64,000 nucleotides of DNA from Sinonovacula constricta (Eukaryota; Mollusca; Bivalvia; Cardiida; Solecurtidae): the NCBI GenBank assembly GCA_007844125.1, contig CM017555.1:28209658-28273657 (forward strand), given 5' to 3'. The notes under the pieces are model-generated. The model worked only from the letters and a program-made list of their open reading frames with translations. It was not told the origin of the DNA and ran no database searches. A program made the position numbers and the translations under genes. Shown here piece after piece: positions 45,439 to 57,668 of the stretch; position 1 is the stretch's first letter, and each line of letters opens with the position of its first letter.

Positions 45439-47324
45439 ATATAATAAAGCTAAGCAAAGCCCATCATTAGTCTTCCCCAAGGCAACCTTAAAAGTAATAT
45501 TTTGTTCTTCTATGTTGTTGAACAATAGTTATAACATAAACACATGGTCATTTGAATTGCTTTATTATCTTATCAGCATATAGTGTACAATTAAGATACA
45601 CACCATCTAATAAAAACCACATTTCACTGATTTTGCAGGAGCACGACTTCCAAAACATCTCGACACAACGTCATCAAAATGACGGCAATGCTAACGATAA
45701 CCCAACCTAATACCGAAAAGAATGCCTGACAACTACAAATAGTATCAGTGTAGTGTCATAAGCTTGCAAATGTACAAACATCCATCTAATGTGCTTAAAG
45801 TTCTAAATATGCCTTATCTGCTTAATATTGGACATTGGGTGTGTTGTTTATCTCCGGATCGTGTGTTCATTATACATGCGTAGACGTAAGAAGCATACAT
45901 GATACATGCGAAATATAGTTTATATATAATTATTTGGCATCTTTGCGGTGGTAATCTTGATTTACAGCTTAATGTTTATCAAAGAAAATATGTATATGGG
46001 ACTTGTTTGACTCATGTAAAGTACCCTGCCTGAGTAAAGATCTTCCTCCAAGCCTTTTAAGTTATATTTTGAGACTGTTCAATCGTGTTATTAAAAAGGT
46101 TATATGAAGACATGTTTAAATGTGTATGTTTATACAATTGATCACTTGTGTAGATGTTGTGTTTTTTTTTCATATTCAACTGGCAGGCGTTACAAGTAAT
46201 TATTTGAAGTTGGAAACTATACACATACTTGTTTGTCTGGAATAATTCGTGTATCATTTCTTCAACCTGCTATCGGCGTAAATGTTCGAATACATTTTAA
46301 ACCCATCAACGGATGGTTTTATCTCGCGATAAAGGAGAATTGCATGTACTTTAAAACCCAGTTATGCATAATCAAAATATTTGGGGAAAATATAAATATA
46401 AATGTTTGAATCAACAATATTGGGTTATTTATTCTCAATACAAAGGACCTATGACTTTTGCAGTAAGTAGATAACAATTTTAATAATTTAATCATGTTAT
46501 GCTGACTTGCAAAATCGACACTATTTTAAATAGTCAATATTTTCTTACAATAAACTTGTTAACATACGATGTTATTTTACAAGTAAATTATCTTCAATGT
46601 TGTTGCTTTTAACAAATTGAATATATAGTTGAATAGGATTACATAAATTCAAACTACTATGCTAAATTGGTCGAACAAAATAAATAAATGTATTGTTTAT
46701 TCTTGATTTAACCAGCGTCGTACTGCTTTCATCTGACTAGGTAAGAACTATCAGGTTTTCAGAGGATCCCTCGACGAACCAGCTTACTTCAGTATGTGTC
46801 GAGGAATTATCATTGCGATCTATGCATAAACCCGAAATAATACAACAGGAAATGTTGATTGAAGTATGACATTCAAAACGTCTGGTATCGTATATGTATT
46901 AGAGCTGAAATAAACTATTATTGTATTAGGATACAAAGAAACAACCTTACAACATATCTGAACATAATGTTTAACATTAAATCAATGTATGCACATACAA
47001 GCGTTGCAATTGTTTGATTTTGAACGTTCTTTTTGCAGTATTATAATACATTGATCTTTTTAACTAAACAATTCAATTTTAGTTGGCGCTCAACATTTGC
47101 TCTCGCGGTAGGCCAAACGTCTAGGTGCAAGTTGTTTTTACAAATGATACATACTAAAAGTATTGTACTTCATTGAAAGCAGCCACACAGTTGAGATATA
47201 AAATCAATCACACTATTTGTAATTCAAGCTTGCATCTGTTGACAATGTTTACATAAAAAAAACGCTAACAAAAACACTAAGTATAATATATATAAACACT
47301 TTAAAAAAGAACGTAAATGAATTT
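45439..47324. other. Non-coding stretch
   Basis: No gene or repeat supported. Confidence 0.5.
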
Positions 47325-47417
47325 CACATACCAACTTCTTGATTTGGGAAATAATTTAGTTTACTTTTATTCTCGGGAAAAGATAAGTACCACTGTACGT
47401 CTTAACTTTAATTTATA

Positions 47418-47438
47418 AAAAAAAAAAAAAAAAAAAAT
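47418..47438. repeat. Poly(A) tract
   Basis: About 21 A residues, in duplicon copy 1 only; the aligned place in copy 2 has a short A-rich ATAAACAATAAG. No retrogene is visible upstream. Confidence 0.9.
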
Positions 47439-47880
47439 GGCTGATCTTTAGTATTACGGTACAAGTATTTAAGACATAATGTTCATTTATTCGGATTATC
47501 AGCATACTAGCAGGAAAAAAAACGTGACAACTTGCAAACCATTTAAAACTCATCTTAAATGACATGTGTTTTAAAACTTGTTATAAGGTGCAATCTTTTC
47601 GACGACTATCCCTCATATTTGTGGGTTCCTTTAGTACTAAACAACTTAGTGACTTTTTCATGGTATATGGCCGGTTATAGAAAAAATAAGAATATCTAGC
47701 CGGATGATTAAAAAAGAATGACTATTTTATGGAACAATGGACATGCATACTAGTCTTATGATTCGAGTCTTTAAAGCTATAAACGCTAAAGGAATCGCCA
47801 TGTTACATAAGCACCGCAGTGGATTGGGTTTTGACTTGACAAAATGACCGCTTAGTTGTGTATATCAAACTATGTGCAAT

Positions 47881-49689
47881 CTCAACTTATTTGGACGTAG
47901 TAAAGATATTATAACCAAATAAGAAAGTGAGACACAAACAACCTGTTGTAGTTAAGGTGAAACAAATATTGCCTTGCAATGCCTTACTCAAAGTTTGTTT
48001 TAGCCTGATGTAAACCCGATGTATAGTATATCCACAAACTACGTGCAGTGAACGATTTAATACAGAGGCAGCATACAAAAACAAGCAATCACTTGTTTTA
48101 TTACACGTCAAATATTAATAAAACTGAGAGAAATATAGAAAGGCATTGATTGTAAAACAAACGGGGATGTTAATAGCGGTTAAGGCTAAAATAAAGCCGG
48201 AATGCGGATAGAGAAGCGGACAAGATTGTGTCATATGTCCCCGCTGGTACTAGTGTTGCAAGTTCGATATAAATCAATCCCACGATTAAACACTCCATTG
48301 TTTTTTAACTTGTTTGATAAATGGGCATTATCAATAAATCAACATTGCTACAGATTATTACCTTTCACACGAAGCTCTTATTATACATGCTCTATTTATG
48401 ATTTAAAATAGGTCATTTTGCGCTGCATGTTATAGTTGTTTAAACATGCTGAACATGCACAATATTTGATCATTTGTACTGGTAAGAGATTCTACTCACT
48501 TTCGTGTTACACCATATAATAAAAAAGGTTCTAGTCGCGTTATGAATTGTTGAACTCTGTTAGATCTGCTCCCGCTTTTCCGTGAATAATATCCGAGTTT
48601 ACCATGCTCTTCTAACCTCTTATAAACCAGCATATGACTATGTATGTCTGAATTCAAGTCATTGAAGTAGTTAGATTCACGTTTTTTTTCCAACAACGGG
48701 TGTTTTATCAATCGAATTGCGACGTTTACTGCAAGTAAGAAACATTTGTGTTGAAGAAATAAACTTAAATATCGTGTTTACTCAAGAGGTTACCTACTCT
48801 GATCAAGCAATATATATATAAAGGAAGTAATAGTCTTACATTTTATCTTTCATTCTAAATATCGTTTATAACACTGAATGAGCATAGAGACAACTATTAA
48901 CACTATTAACACTGGATAATCTGATGTGTTGTCGATTTAGTAATTAAGAATATGCTTTTAAGGTATACTAACAAAAAACAACTCGGATCAACATCGCCAA
49001 TTGGGACAAGCATTATTGCATTAAACGTGTCATTTGACGAAGCAATAATGGGAAAGGACATTCTTAGTATGCAGTATTGCTAAACTGAAATCGTGTTCAA
49101 TGTCTCAATGTTTATCTTTTTTAGTTTGCATGTGTATGTCTAACACTAGTGTTTCTTTATGCATATACTTCTCTAACTAGAGTAAGAATGTATCACTTGG
49201 TACATTTGGCATGTTAAACCTTTCAGTTGTCCATTTGTATTATTGTACGGTGTCACACATATACACTAGCTTCATGCTTGCGACGATCAATGCATTTAGT
49301 ATTTAAATATAGACTTATAAATCGTGTTACCAATAAAAAGACAACTGATGTAAACATGCCACATTTATTATAGAAAGCCCATATACAAGAGATAAAGACA
49401 GAACAAGAGTATAATATTATTCTCTTTAAATCATTCTGATCAATACATCAATATCGCGCAACTTGGGGGATTTAATAATTATTATCCCTATCATGTGGTG
49501 CAAGAGAGCGTTTGTGTTTGTGTTTTGTTGTAATTATACAACATCAGTCATTCAATTATTAACACTATCTTCTACAATGAGCATGTTTAATATATGTTGT
49601 TATCACTTAAGTTAAATATAGCAAAACAGTGATATTGTCGACAAAATCATCGATTGTTTTCGAATGTTGATGACGTTTATACAAATCCT
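47881..49689. other. Non-coding segment unique to duplicon copy 1
   Basis: I see no counterpart in copy 2, whose sequence jumps from about 55020 to 55345. There is no gene; short unrecognised frames only (for example 47887-48111 and 48496-48711 on the minus strand). Confidence 0.5.
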
Positions 49690-50626
49690 TTTTTTATATC
49701 ATAGTTAGGTACTTTTTAAGGGTAATGCAATGCAAAAAGAAATCAAACATTTTCACAGCAATACTTTAGCGATTTTTTATCTGTTTTCTTTCCATTGAAT
49801 ATTAATTAGGTGACAGATTTTAGTAAGTAATAGCATAATAAACAAGTCATTACGTAAATGTTATCGTTAAGAAAGATTAGATAGCTTATTCCAATTATTA
49901 AAGGTAAATGATACGCATTTAACAATGTTCTCATCCGTTTCTTACATAAAGCCTTTATTACTTAACATTTTGATGATTTTCAAGTATCCTAAAACATATC
50001 TGGCAATGCTTACCAAAGGTCCGATAGCGACCTTTGATACTTCACATCAATGCTTTCTTGTTTAAATGTTGACTATATACATCAATACGTACGTACAACC
50101 CTCACAGCCTTGGGGCATTAAATACTTCACTTGTTCGACCATGTAAAGAAAACTAGGTTTAATCAATGTCAACTTATGAAGTATCATGTATAGAGGAGGA
50201 TTGTGAAAAAAAAATAGTTATTAAATTCCTTCGAGATTCACTGGCTTGATGACGGTCAGCGTACTATGACGCCGACAAATACGTGATCCATACAACCATT
50301 GGTATGCGATCGATAGCGTCCACTAGGGGTTTAATTATCATTGAGACTAACCACGCCATGTTGTTTCTCTAGGAAACAGTCATTTAAAAGTTATGGACAT
50401 GCCAGTGAGAGTTATAGTTCCCTATCTACGTATATGAATATGCCGCAGTATATTTAGGAGGCAACATTAAAGAAACTGCACAAAATAACCTATATTTAGG
50501 TATTTATACAGCAATGATTTGGAGTGAACCTCTTCTGTGGTTGTTACTGGATTTAACAAATTCTTGATATAGTTAACCCCAATTGTGTACTATATGTGGT
50601 AATTGCAATATGTACGATGTTTTAAA

Positions 50627-50701
50627 CAAGAGGTCAAAGTATATATATTAAAGCAATAACTTAAGAACATGCGTCCGGTGCTCTGACACTTTGACCTCTT
50701 G
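50627..50701. promoter_or_regulatory. Candidate promoter: inverted repeat with TATA-like centre
   Basis: CAAGAGGTCAAAGT (50627-50640) and its exact complement (50688-50701) enclose a 47-base loop that begins ATATATATTAA. Both arms hold an AGGTCA-type half site, the core that nuclear receptors bind. The TATA-like run is about 95 bases before the ATG at 50742, compatible with a short 5' UTR. Copy 2 keeps only a damaged left arm (ACAAGCAGTTCAAGT near 57580). The structure is seen; regulatory function is inference. Confidence 0.3.
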
Positions 50702-50741
50702 TTGTACTTCACGAATCGAAAAAAAACACTGACGCAGGAGT

Positions 50742-52167
50742 ATGCTATTGTATGATACGTATTGTGTTATGGAGCTCATGTTGATTTTCGCATGTTCAGT
50801 CATCCCGGCGATTGATGGCAGTTTTTGGCAGACTAACCAAACCAAACTAGATCCATTGACAGTCGCTATGTTAGGTCCTGTTTTTGCCATGTCTGTGATA
50901 TCCTGCAACAGTTACTGCGACAACCAGGAAATCGGCTTCCGAGTATTTTATTTTATTAAACATACTCACTTATGTTACTGCAGTCAGGAGCTGGATACAA
51001 GGCCTGAAAACCCAAGTGAAGCTTTGGTAATCTATGGTCGTAAGGTAAGTCCGCACGTTGTGCATAAATACAGGTTGTACGTATTTTTTTGTTTGTTTAA
51101 ACTCACGCTCTAATTTCCTTAAACAAACACGTGTACAGTATGATTCGTTAATCGTTCCTTCGACACGCCATCACAGCGACACTCACTGCAATACATTGAA
51201 AAGAAAACATTGTCTTTTATTTAAATTGTCCTTTGTCGTTCTCGTTTTCTCGAAGTCCTAACCCTTAGCAAATTACACCAATTTATAGTTTGTCTTTTTA
51301 TTGTAATCATTTTACCATCTCCCCAATATCGATAAAATACATTTGACAATAATTTATAGTCTAAATTCGCTTACGTGATATTAATGTACACATGGCTGTA
51401 CTTTTATGACGTAATTGATTGAATTTGTATCAAAGTGATTGTTTGCATTACTGTTCATTATGTATGTATCATATCAAATTAATATCGACGTCAAATGTAT
51501 AACACATGTTCCTTTTAAATAGATAATACCGAGGGACTGCCTCGAGATATATGCAAGGGGAGTCAGACAGGACACAACGTTTCTCATTGAACCGAGCCCG
51601 GGTTCCCTTGCAACAGCCTGGTGTGACTTAACGAATGGTGGCTGGACCGTAATACAGTGACGTCAAGATGGGTGGGTGGACTTCTATAGGAACTGGTCGG
51701 ATTATGTCGCCGGATTTGGAGATCCCTCGGGAGAGTACTGGCTGGGTCTGGACAACATACATTACCTGACGCAAAACACGACGGAGCTGCACATCTACAT
51801 GCAGACATTCGGAGATGTTTCACCTGTTGACGGCTTCGTTAAATACAGTAATTTTAGTGTGACCAACTCGTCCATGAAGTATCGTCTTAGTCTCCAGGGC
51901 TATGAAGGTAGTGTTCAGGATTGTATGCTTGAGAGGGAAAATGGAATGAGGTTCTCGACCTATAATAACGATAACGACAACTGGGCAGGGGGTGGTTGTG
52001 CGGGCGAATATAAAGGGGCTTGGTGGTACAATTCATGTCATAATAGCAATCGGAATGGACTATATCTCTCTGGTACACATGACGTTCGCAAACGGTATCA
52101 ACTGGAGGAATCCATGGGACACTTTTACTCACTCAAGCAAACTATCATGAAGGTGAGAAGATTATAA
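50742..52167 (+). pseudogene. Fibrinogen-related (FReD) secreted protein gene, nonsense-bearing
   Basis: Two exons. Exon 1 is 50742-51044 (101 codons): a hydrophobic signal peptide around MELMLIFACSVIPAIDG, then a region with four Cys (SCNSYCDNQEIGFRVF and LCYCSQEL) that looks PAN/apple-like. The donor is AAG|GTAAGT; the acceptor is TTTTAAATAG at 51522; the intron is 478 bp, phase 0. Exon 2 is 51523-52167 and encodes a whole FReD domain: PRDCLEIYARG, AWCDLTNGGWTVIQ, VDFYRNWSDYVAGFG, GEYWLGLDNIHYLT, the calcium-site region NNDNDNW, then GAWWYNSCHNSN, ending VRRL and TAA. All four conserved domain cysteines are present. FReD proteins of molluscs are mostly secreted glycan-binding immune lectins. 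An in-frame TGA at 51658-51660 follows TVIQ, exactly where the family has Arg, so full-length product is not expected unless this is an allele, a sequencing error or readthrough. Otherwise the frame is clean over about 215 codons, so the lesion is recent. I start at 50742 because the paralogue keeps the same ATG; 50769 is an alternative. Confidence 0.88.
51045..51522 (+). other. Intron of the FReD gene
   Basis: GTAAGT at the donor and a T-rich stretch before AG at the acceptor. The first 50 bases, including GTGCATAAATACAGGTTG, are conserved in the paralogue at 57971-58010, which supports the splice-site call. Confidence 0.8.
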
Positions 52168-52308
52168 TGAACATTAGACTATTCAAAGTGTTACCTGTTC
52201 TGGCTAATTGACTTCATGAAGAGTGTAGTTTAGCAGTAGATTATATACATATGCTTTCGTGATATATTTATAGAAGTGCGGACAACCCCACCCTGTATTC
52301 GCATTATC

Positions 52309-52314
52309 AATAAA
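52309..52314 (+). terminator. Candidate polyadenylation signal AATAAA
   Basis: It lies 142 bases after the FReD stop codon and is conserved in sequence context (TATTATCAATAAA versus GCATTATCAATAAA) at 58819-58824 of the paralogous copy. AATAAA is common by chance in AT-rich DNA, so conservation is the main argument. Confidence 0.45.
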
Positions 52315-52589
52315 ACAAAATCGAAGATATTGAGAGTATATAATTATGGCCCAAATTGGCAGATGGAATTTACCATCATTACACATTTTACGCAACTGTC
52401 CTCCTTATAAAATCGCACCTGTTATATATTCCAAATTCTATGCATCAACTGTAACCTAAAAGCACACTTGTTTTAAATTGTTTTGGTGTTATTATTCCTA
52501 GAACGAGAGTTTATACATATGTTTGTGTCAGCTAATGTTTGCTTTTGTTACTTCATTAGTTTGGTGTTGGCTTTTTCGAAATTTCGGGT

Positions 52590-52825
52590 AAATAAGTCAT
52601 ATAAGCTTTGCAACATCTACCCAAACTTGAAAAGGGACAGGACAAAGGTATTCAGATTCAAGCCATAAGAAATGGTAAGAACAAAGCTGTTCTGAGTCAT
52701 TAAATAAAAAGAGCAAACCCAAAAGGTACAGCCTTGTAACGATCAGTCGGCAAAAGGGACCATCTGGGTTCCTTAAACTGGTTTTACAGAGCTCTAAGCT
52801 ATTGTCTTTAAAATAGAATATTTAA
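52590..52825 (-). mobile_element. PLE 3' tail fragment, subfamily B (in duplicon 1)
   Basis: On the plus strand: GCAACATCTACCCAAACTTG, GGGACAGGACAAAGGTATTC, GAGCAAACCCAAAAGG, AACGATCAGTCGGC, ACAGAGCTCTAAGC. The corresponding place in duplicon 2 (59150-59380) has the same fragment with the same truncation points, so it was inserted before the duplication. Confidence 0.8.
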
Positions 52826-53060
52826 TCTCGTCAATGATAAATGTCGCTGGGCCAAATGTTGTTTTCAATGCATTCTATACATAGACGGTGACGTCACGAT
52901 ATTTAATTATTCCTCTTTACATCTACGCTTCACGAGTCAGTCACTTTTGGGGATTGTTTCCTTATGCAAATATATTTACGTATTACAATTTGCAAAAAAC
53001 AACAACAAACAAATTATAATAAGCACGCACATTTTCAAACGTATTACCCGTAACTTTATT

Positions 53061-53789
53061 CTGGGAATAATAATTAAAGGTGAAAGATCGTAAGGATAAT
53101 CATGGTAAAGTGGATACAAGTTTACGGGTTAAACGACTGGGATGAAGCATTACATGTTACCATTAGATTTGTCGAAATATAAATGATTCAGCAGTTTCTC
53201 CTAGCATATATTAGATTACACAATCACAACTACACGCACAACTAGTTTGTGTTTGATCATCAATACCCTATTTATGTCAAAATTACCTTATGCAATATTG
53301 CTAATAGTACAAAGCTCATGGGCAAAGACAGGTTATTTGGTTACTGTTCGTGCATAAATGGAGATAACTTAATATCATAACGTAACCAAACATGTTGACA
53401 CATCGTTCGGAATGTGGAGCGTCATAATGATTTCAACAAACAATCCTGTGTCAATATATTTCTTCATTCATTGAGAGCACTTATTTGTTGCGATTTAAAC
53501 AGCGCTATGGAATCCTTAATTAATGACAGTCTCCCAAGATAAGAAGACACTCGGGATAAAAATAACTTATAATGGGTCTAAGGTCAATGCAGCATATAGT
53601 ACTGCTGTGTTACTAAATCATATATTGCAATGAACTGTGATGGTCCATACCGTTTAAAGAGTTCGTTTCAGCTGTATGGTATAAAAAAACGCACGACTAA
53701 CGCTAAATCCGGGTCAAAATAAAAAGTGCTTTTTACTGAACAAAGCATAGCAAACATAAAATATCTGGAACAGTAAAAACGCTTTGAAA
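53061..53789. other. Spacer between duplicon copies
   Basis: No gene or clear repeat; similarity to the right flank of copy 2 fades here. Confidence 0.5.
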
Positions 53790-54110
53790 TTAGAATATAT
53801 GACACATTCCTATGAGCAATGACATATTACAAACTCTGAAAAGGCACAGGACAAAGTTACTCGCATGCAAGAAAAATGTAAAATCAAGAAGAAATATATT
53901 GTGAATCATTTAACCAAAGAACAAATTAAACAGTTACCGCCTTGGAACGGTCAGTCGGCAAAAAGGACCGACTGGTGTACTTAAATCGATTTTATAGAGT
54001 TAAAATCCCTTACTTCTTGAGGGGTTTCTCAAATGCAAGCAATGCAAAGAAAACCGATCTGTTTGAATGAAAAATATCCAAACGCTGACGTTTTCTTTAA
54101 TATGTTATGA
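53790..54110 (-). mobile_element. PLE 3' tail fragment, subfamily B (best preserved)
   Basis: The longest copy of subfamily B: from ATATATGACACATTCCTATG through GAAAAGGCACAGGACAAAG, GTTACCGCCTTGGAACGG, TCAGTCGGCAAAAAGGACCG, GACTGGTGTACTTAAATCG and AGAAAACCGATCTGTTTGAA to CCAAACGCTGACGTTTTCT. Alignment of this end with 3450-3545 defines the subfamily beyond the part shared with subfamily A. Confidence 0.82.
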
Positions 54111-54444
54111 GAAAATTTGTAACGTCATTAAAACTTAATGTCTACATAGAATTAAGAAGAAAGAGATGTATTATTTCTTTTAGAAGAACTAGATCAAATC
54201 GTTGATTGTAAGTTAAATTAGTTTAACTAAAAACACCAAAAAGGTCATAGAAGTGTAAATGGTAGTAGCATCATGTTCATGTAAAAATGGAATTGAGGAA
54301 CCAAAGTCCTTTGTCCTTCAAAAGGAAATACACATTACAATCATTAAATGATAAATTAAATAACACCATGCACAACAGATTACAAGGAAGGGGAGTTTTT
54401 CTACGGCCGATACACTGCACAAGTAACATTGTTGTAATAATGAA

Positions 54445-54575
54445 TAAGAATATATGACAAAATCCTATCAGCACTGCAACATATACAAAATCTCTGAAAA
54501 GGCACATGACAAAGTCCTTCACATGCAAGCCAAATGTAAAAGTAAGAACAAATCTGCGAAGAGTCATTTAGCAAA
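54445..54575 (-). mobile_element. PLE 3' tail fragment, subfamily B (short)
   Basis: Carries only the terminal part: ATATATGACAAAATCCTATC, GCAACATATACAAAATC, GAAAAGGCACATGACAAAG, CATGCAAGCCAAATGTAAAA and GAGTCATTTAGC, then stops about 15 bases before the left edge of duplicon copy 2. Confidence 0.78.
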
Positions 54576-55829
54576 AACAACATAATTTTTACTTGGCAGC
54601 TTCTTGATTTCGGAAATAACTGATTAAACAATATAAATACTAAAGGACGTTTTGACTTTAATTTATAAACAATAAGTATTCTGTCTGATTCTTTAGTCTG
54701 ATTCTTTAATATGAGGATACATGTCCTTAAGAAATGTTGTTCATTTATTTGTATTAACACGCAATAGCAGAAAAACGTATCATGCCAAATGCATCTTAAA
54801 TAACAAGTGTATCTAAATAAACTCTATGGGCTCGTTTAGTATTGGACAATACAATGATTAGTGAAAGGAACTTTGGATTTCGTGAACATGCATAATGTTC
54901 TTATGACTGGAGTCAGTTAACCTATAAGCACGATAAGAATCTTCATGATACATAAGCGTCGCGCGGGATTTGGCTTGAACGTTAGCTAAACACAGCGTAG
55001 TTGTTGGTGAAACGAAGTAAATATATATTCGATAGATCTAAAAGTATACAACATTGATCCTTGGTGCATACAGTTGACGGCAGATATAATAAGTTTGTTT
55101 TTAAACATATACAAAGACAAGACAAATATTTATTTGATATGATTCTCGATACATTCAGGACACATCTTCAACAGGTTTTCATTAGTTTTTACAAATCGAT
55201 TCAACACATTTTTTTTTTATGTCAACAATGAGTATTCAGTCATAGACATTTATTTATCCTTTTTTCAGTTAATGTTTAAAAGAGTCGGCAATGTTATATT
55301 CGTTTATAAGGGCTAATGAGTGTATGTACAGATGTTTTTTTTTATGTTATTTTAGGCCATAGTATAATACAGAAGTATTGTCATAACACGAGGAGTGTTA
55401 TCTTTGAGAAAGATTAAATAGATATGTTTTCCATCTTCAAAGGTAAATAATGCGCACTGAACCATTCCCCATTCATTTCTTCTATAGATATAACACACTT
55501 ATTTTACATATCCAGTTGTTACTCGACCGTGAACCTTTTGAGTGCCGTCACAAGCGCATAGATGTCCTTTGAGGTTTTAGCATTTCCGATGTTTTTATTT
55601 CCACATCTACAGAATATATTAAACGCAAACCCAAATGTGCCTTTACCAGCATGTGCTGCATAAGTTAGTTACCAATAAACTTGTAAAAACGCGCTCAGTT
55701 TGATATGATCAAATATTAAATCGATATTCACAATACTAATTGTGGACGGTGCGACATACAATATTAGGATACGCTTAGTCATACCTAAGTCAATCACGGT
55801 AAAATCTAAATTATTCACAGTCGCACACA

Positions 55830-55965
55830 ATCTGACAGACAGACCAGCATACAGACAGACATCATATATCCATACAGAGAGACACACCGACAGACAGGCG
55901 GACAAACGAGGGGAAGGATGGACTGACGGATATACAGACAAATAGACAGGCAGACATGCAAACAT
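55830..55965. repeat. Degenerate (CAGA)n tract
   Basis: Repeated CAGACAGA and variants (CAGACCAG, CAGAGAGA, GACAGGCGGAC) over about 135 bp. Cys/Leu/Ser-rich translations on the minus strand are artefacts. Confidence 0.85.
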
Positions 55966-56179
55966 ATCGGACATTTACTTTTCTCTGACAGCATCTTCCA
56001 ATAGATATATAGACAAAAACATAGTTCACGCGACCCATCAAAGGCGACGCACACGATTAAAACAAATTTGAAAGAAATGGTGGCATTAAATTTTAAACTT
56101 AAATAAATACAATAAATAATAAAATGAACAATAGATCTCCGTGTACCGAATTGTGACCCGTATTTTTTTAAGCTGTCCA

Positions 56180-56330
56180 TATATTGGCGTCGCGCTCCAG
56201 CGTGTTGCCAATCAATGCAATAGATGGCGATAATTGTGTTGCCACGCATGCGCAAGGCTCCTGTTTATTATCATTTCGGGAAAAGTCCTATGGATGGCGC
56301 CATGTTGTACTACAACAACTAAAGTGCGGC
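56180..56330. promoter_or_regulatory. Promoter-like patch (NRF-1-like and GATGGCG motifs)
   Basis: Contains ACGCATGCGCAA, close to the NRF-1 palindrome GCGCATGCGC, flanked by AGATGGCGATA and GGATGGCGCCATGTT, resembling YY1-type core promoter motifs. CpG is denser than in the surroundings. There is no recognisable exon on either side, so this may be the displaced promoter of something unseen, or chance. Confidence 0.2.
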
Positions 56331-57201
56331 GCTTTGATCGTTGAAAGTTCAGGCCATTTTCATGTTTGATTAATATTAGTATTACATTAGTTTGACTTGA
56401 CACTGTTTAAGTACGATAAGTATATGACTGATTGGATTCAATTGCAATTTTTGAGATTATATGAACTTGTCAAAATAACTTTACGTCTTGTCTTTTGTAT
56501 TACACCTCTGCCTGTGTGTCCTTTAATACATTTGATGTGGTATAGGTATATATTTAGCAATACCTTGAAGACACGAAAAGCGAAGATTAAGTGTGGAATG
56601 AATTAAACACTGCATGCTGTTGTTGGTGAGTCGTTCATTTCCAGTGATCGTGTATCATTCGTAGTAAGGCGCGGGCTGGACAAGTTTTGGGGAAAATGTA
56701 ATACAATTAACTAGCCCATATTCAGATATCCTTTGTGCAGTTAGTAAGCGGAAAATGGATGTATAGTTATAATTCATGAAAATAAAGTAAAACAGGCCAG
56801 TGAAAATGGCATACTTCTGTGTATAACCTACACATGTCAGACAGCAAACGCTAAATTTGACTGCATACTGATTTGTAACGATAAGTTTTCGCTGTTGCTT
56901 TGATGATCTGACATTAGTCAAAATGTACTTTCACCGATGAACAGAGGCTTCATTGCTTTTAACTATAAACATTAATTTGTACGTAGAATCCACATAACCT
57001 TAAGACTTTAAACACTATACATGGTTGACCATGCAAAGCAAACTATGTTTTCATCAATATCAAATCATGCATTATCGTGCATAGAGGAGAATTGTGAAAC
57101 TAAAATGATGCAATAATCTCTTCGCGATTCAGTGGCTTCATGCCATTGCACGTACTATGACTGTGACAAATGCGCGATTCAAACGACCATTTGTATGTGA
57201 T

Positions 57202-57319
<118 letters not shown>

Positions 57320-57668
57320 ATGGATAGAAACCAATGGGGGATTTGTCCGTATAAAATCACCATTGCGACTCACAACAACATAAAGTTTCTCTCGTAAACA
57401 ATCATTTAAATATGATGTGCATGCCACGGAGAGCTCTTATTTCCATATCTTTAAAATATATACGTATATAAAGTTACTGAGAATTCTTTTCCGTTGGCAG
57501 AATTAAAGGAAGCTTCAGAAAGAACCTACATTTGAGTGTTAGTTATTTAAAAAGGATGCTTTCTGTGACGATCTTTTAACAAGCAGTTCAAGTGCCGAAG
57601 CACCGGACAAAAATCAGCTTAAGTTATGTAAATATGAACGAGACTTTACGAAATATTCGTAGAGGGTC

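Larger units (their letters stand above)
47325..53060 (+). repeat. Segmental duplication, copy 1 (FReD locus)
   Basis: Four co-linear homologous blocks link this to 54590-59655: about 47325-47880 with 54590-55020, 49690-49990 with 55345-55520, 50100-51100 with 57000-58010, and 52265-53060 with 58765-59655. Shared anchors include ACCATGTAAAG/ACCATGCAAAG, GTGCATAAATACAGGTTG, TATCAATAAA and ATTATGGCCCAAAT. Offsets vary because of indels: copy 2 lacks about 1.6 kb after the first block, gained about 1.4 kb before the third, and lost the FReD exon. The divergence is visible by eye, so the duplication is old. Confidence 0.85.
55530..56990. other. Insertion-like segment specific to duplicon copy 2
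   Basis: No counterpart in copy 1. It contains a degenerate CAGA-rich tract (about 55830-55965), whose open frames are repeat artefacts, and a patch at 56180-56330 with higher CG content and promoter-like motifs (listed separately). No gene is recognised. Confidence 0.5.

Noticed and set aside
51584..52132. Minus-strand frames of ~80 codons over the FReD exon
   Set aside because: Antisense shadows of a clearly recognised plus-strand domain.
55669..56255. Minus frames of 101-146 codons with Cys/Leu/Ser runs
   Set aside because: Driven by the degenerate CAGA tract, and located in a segment absent from the paralogous copy.
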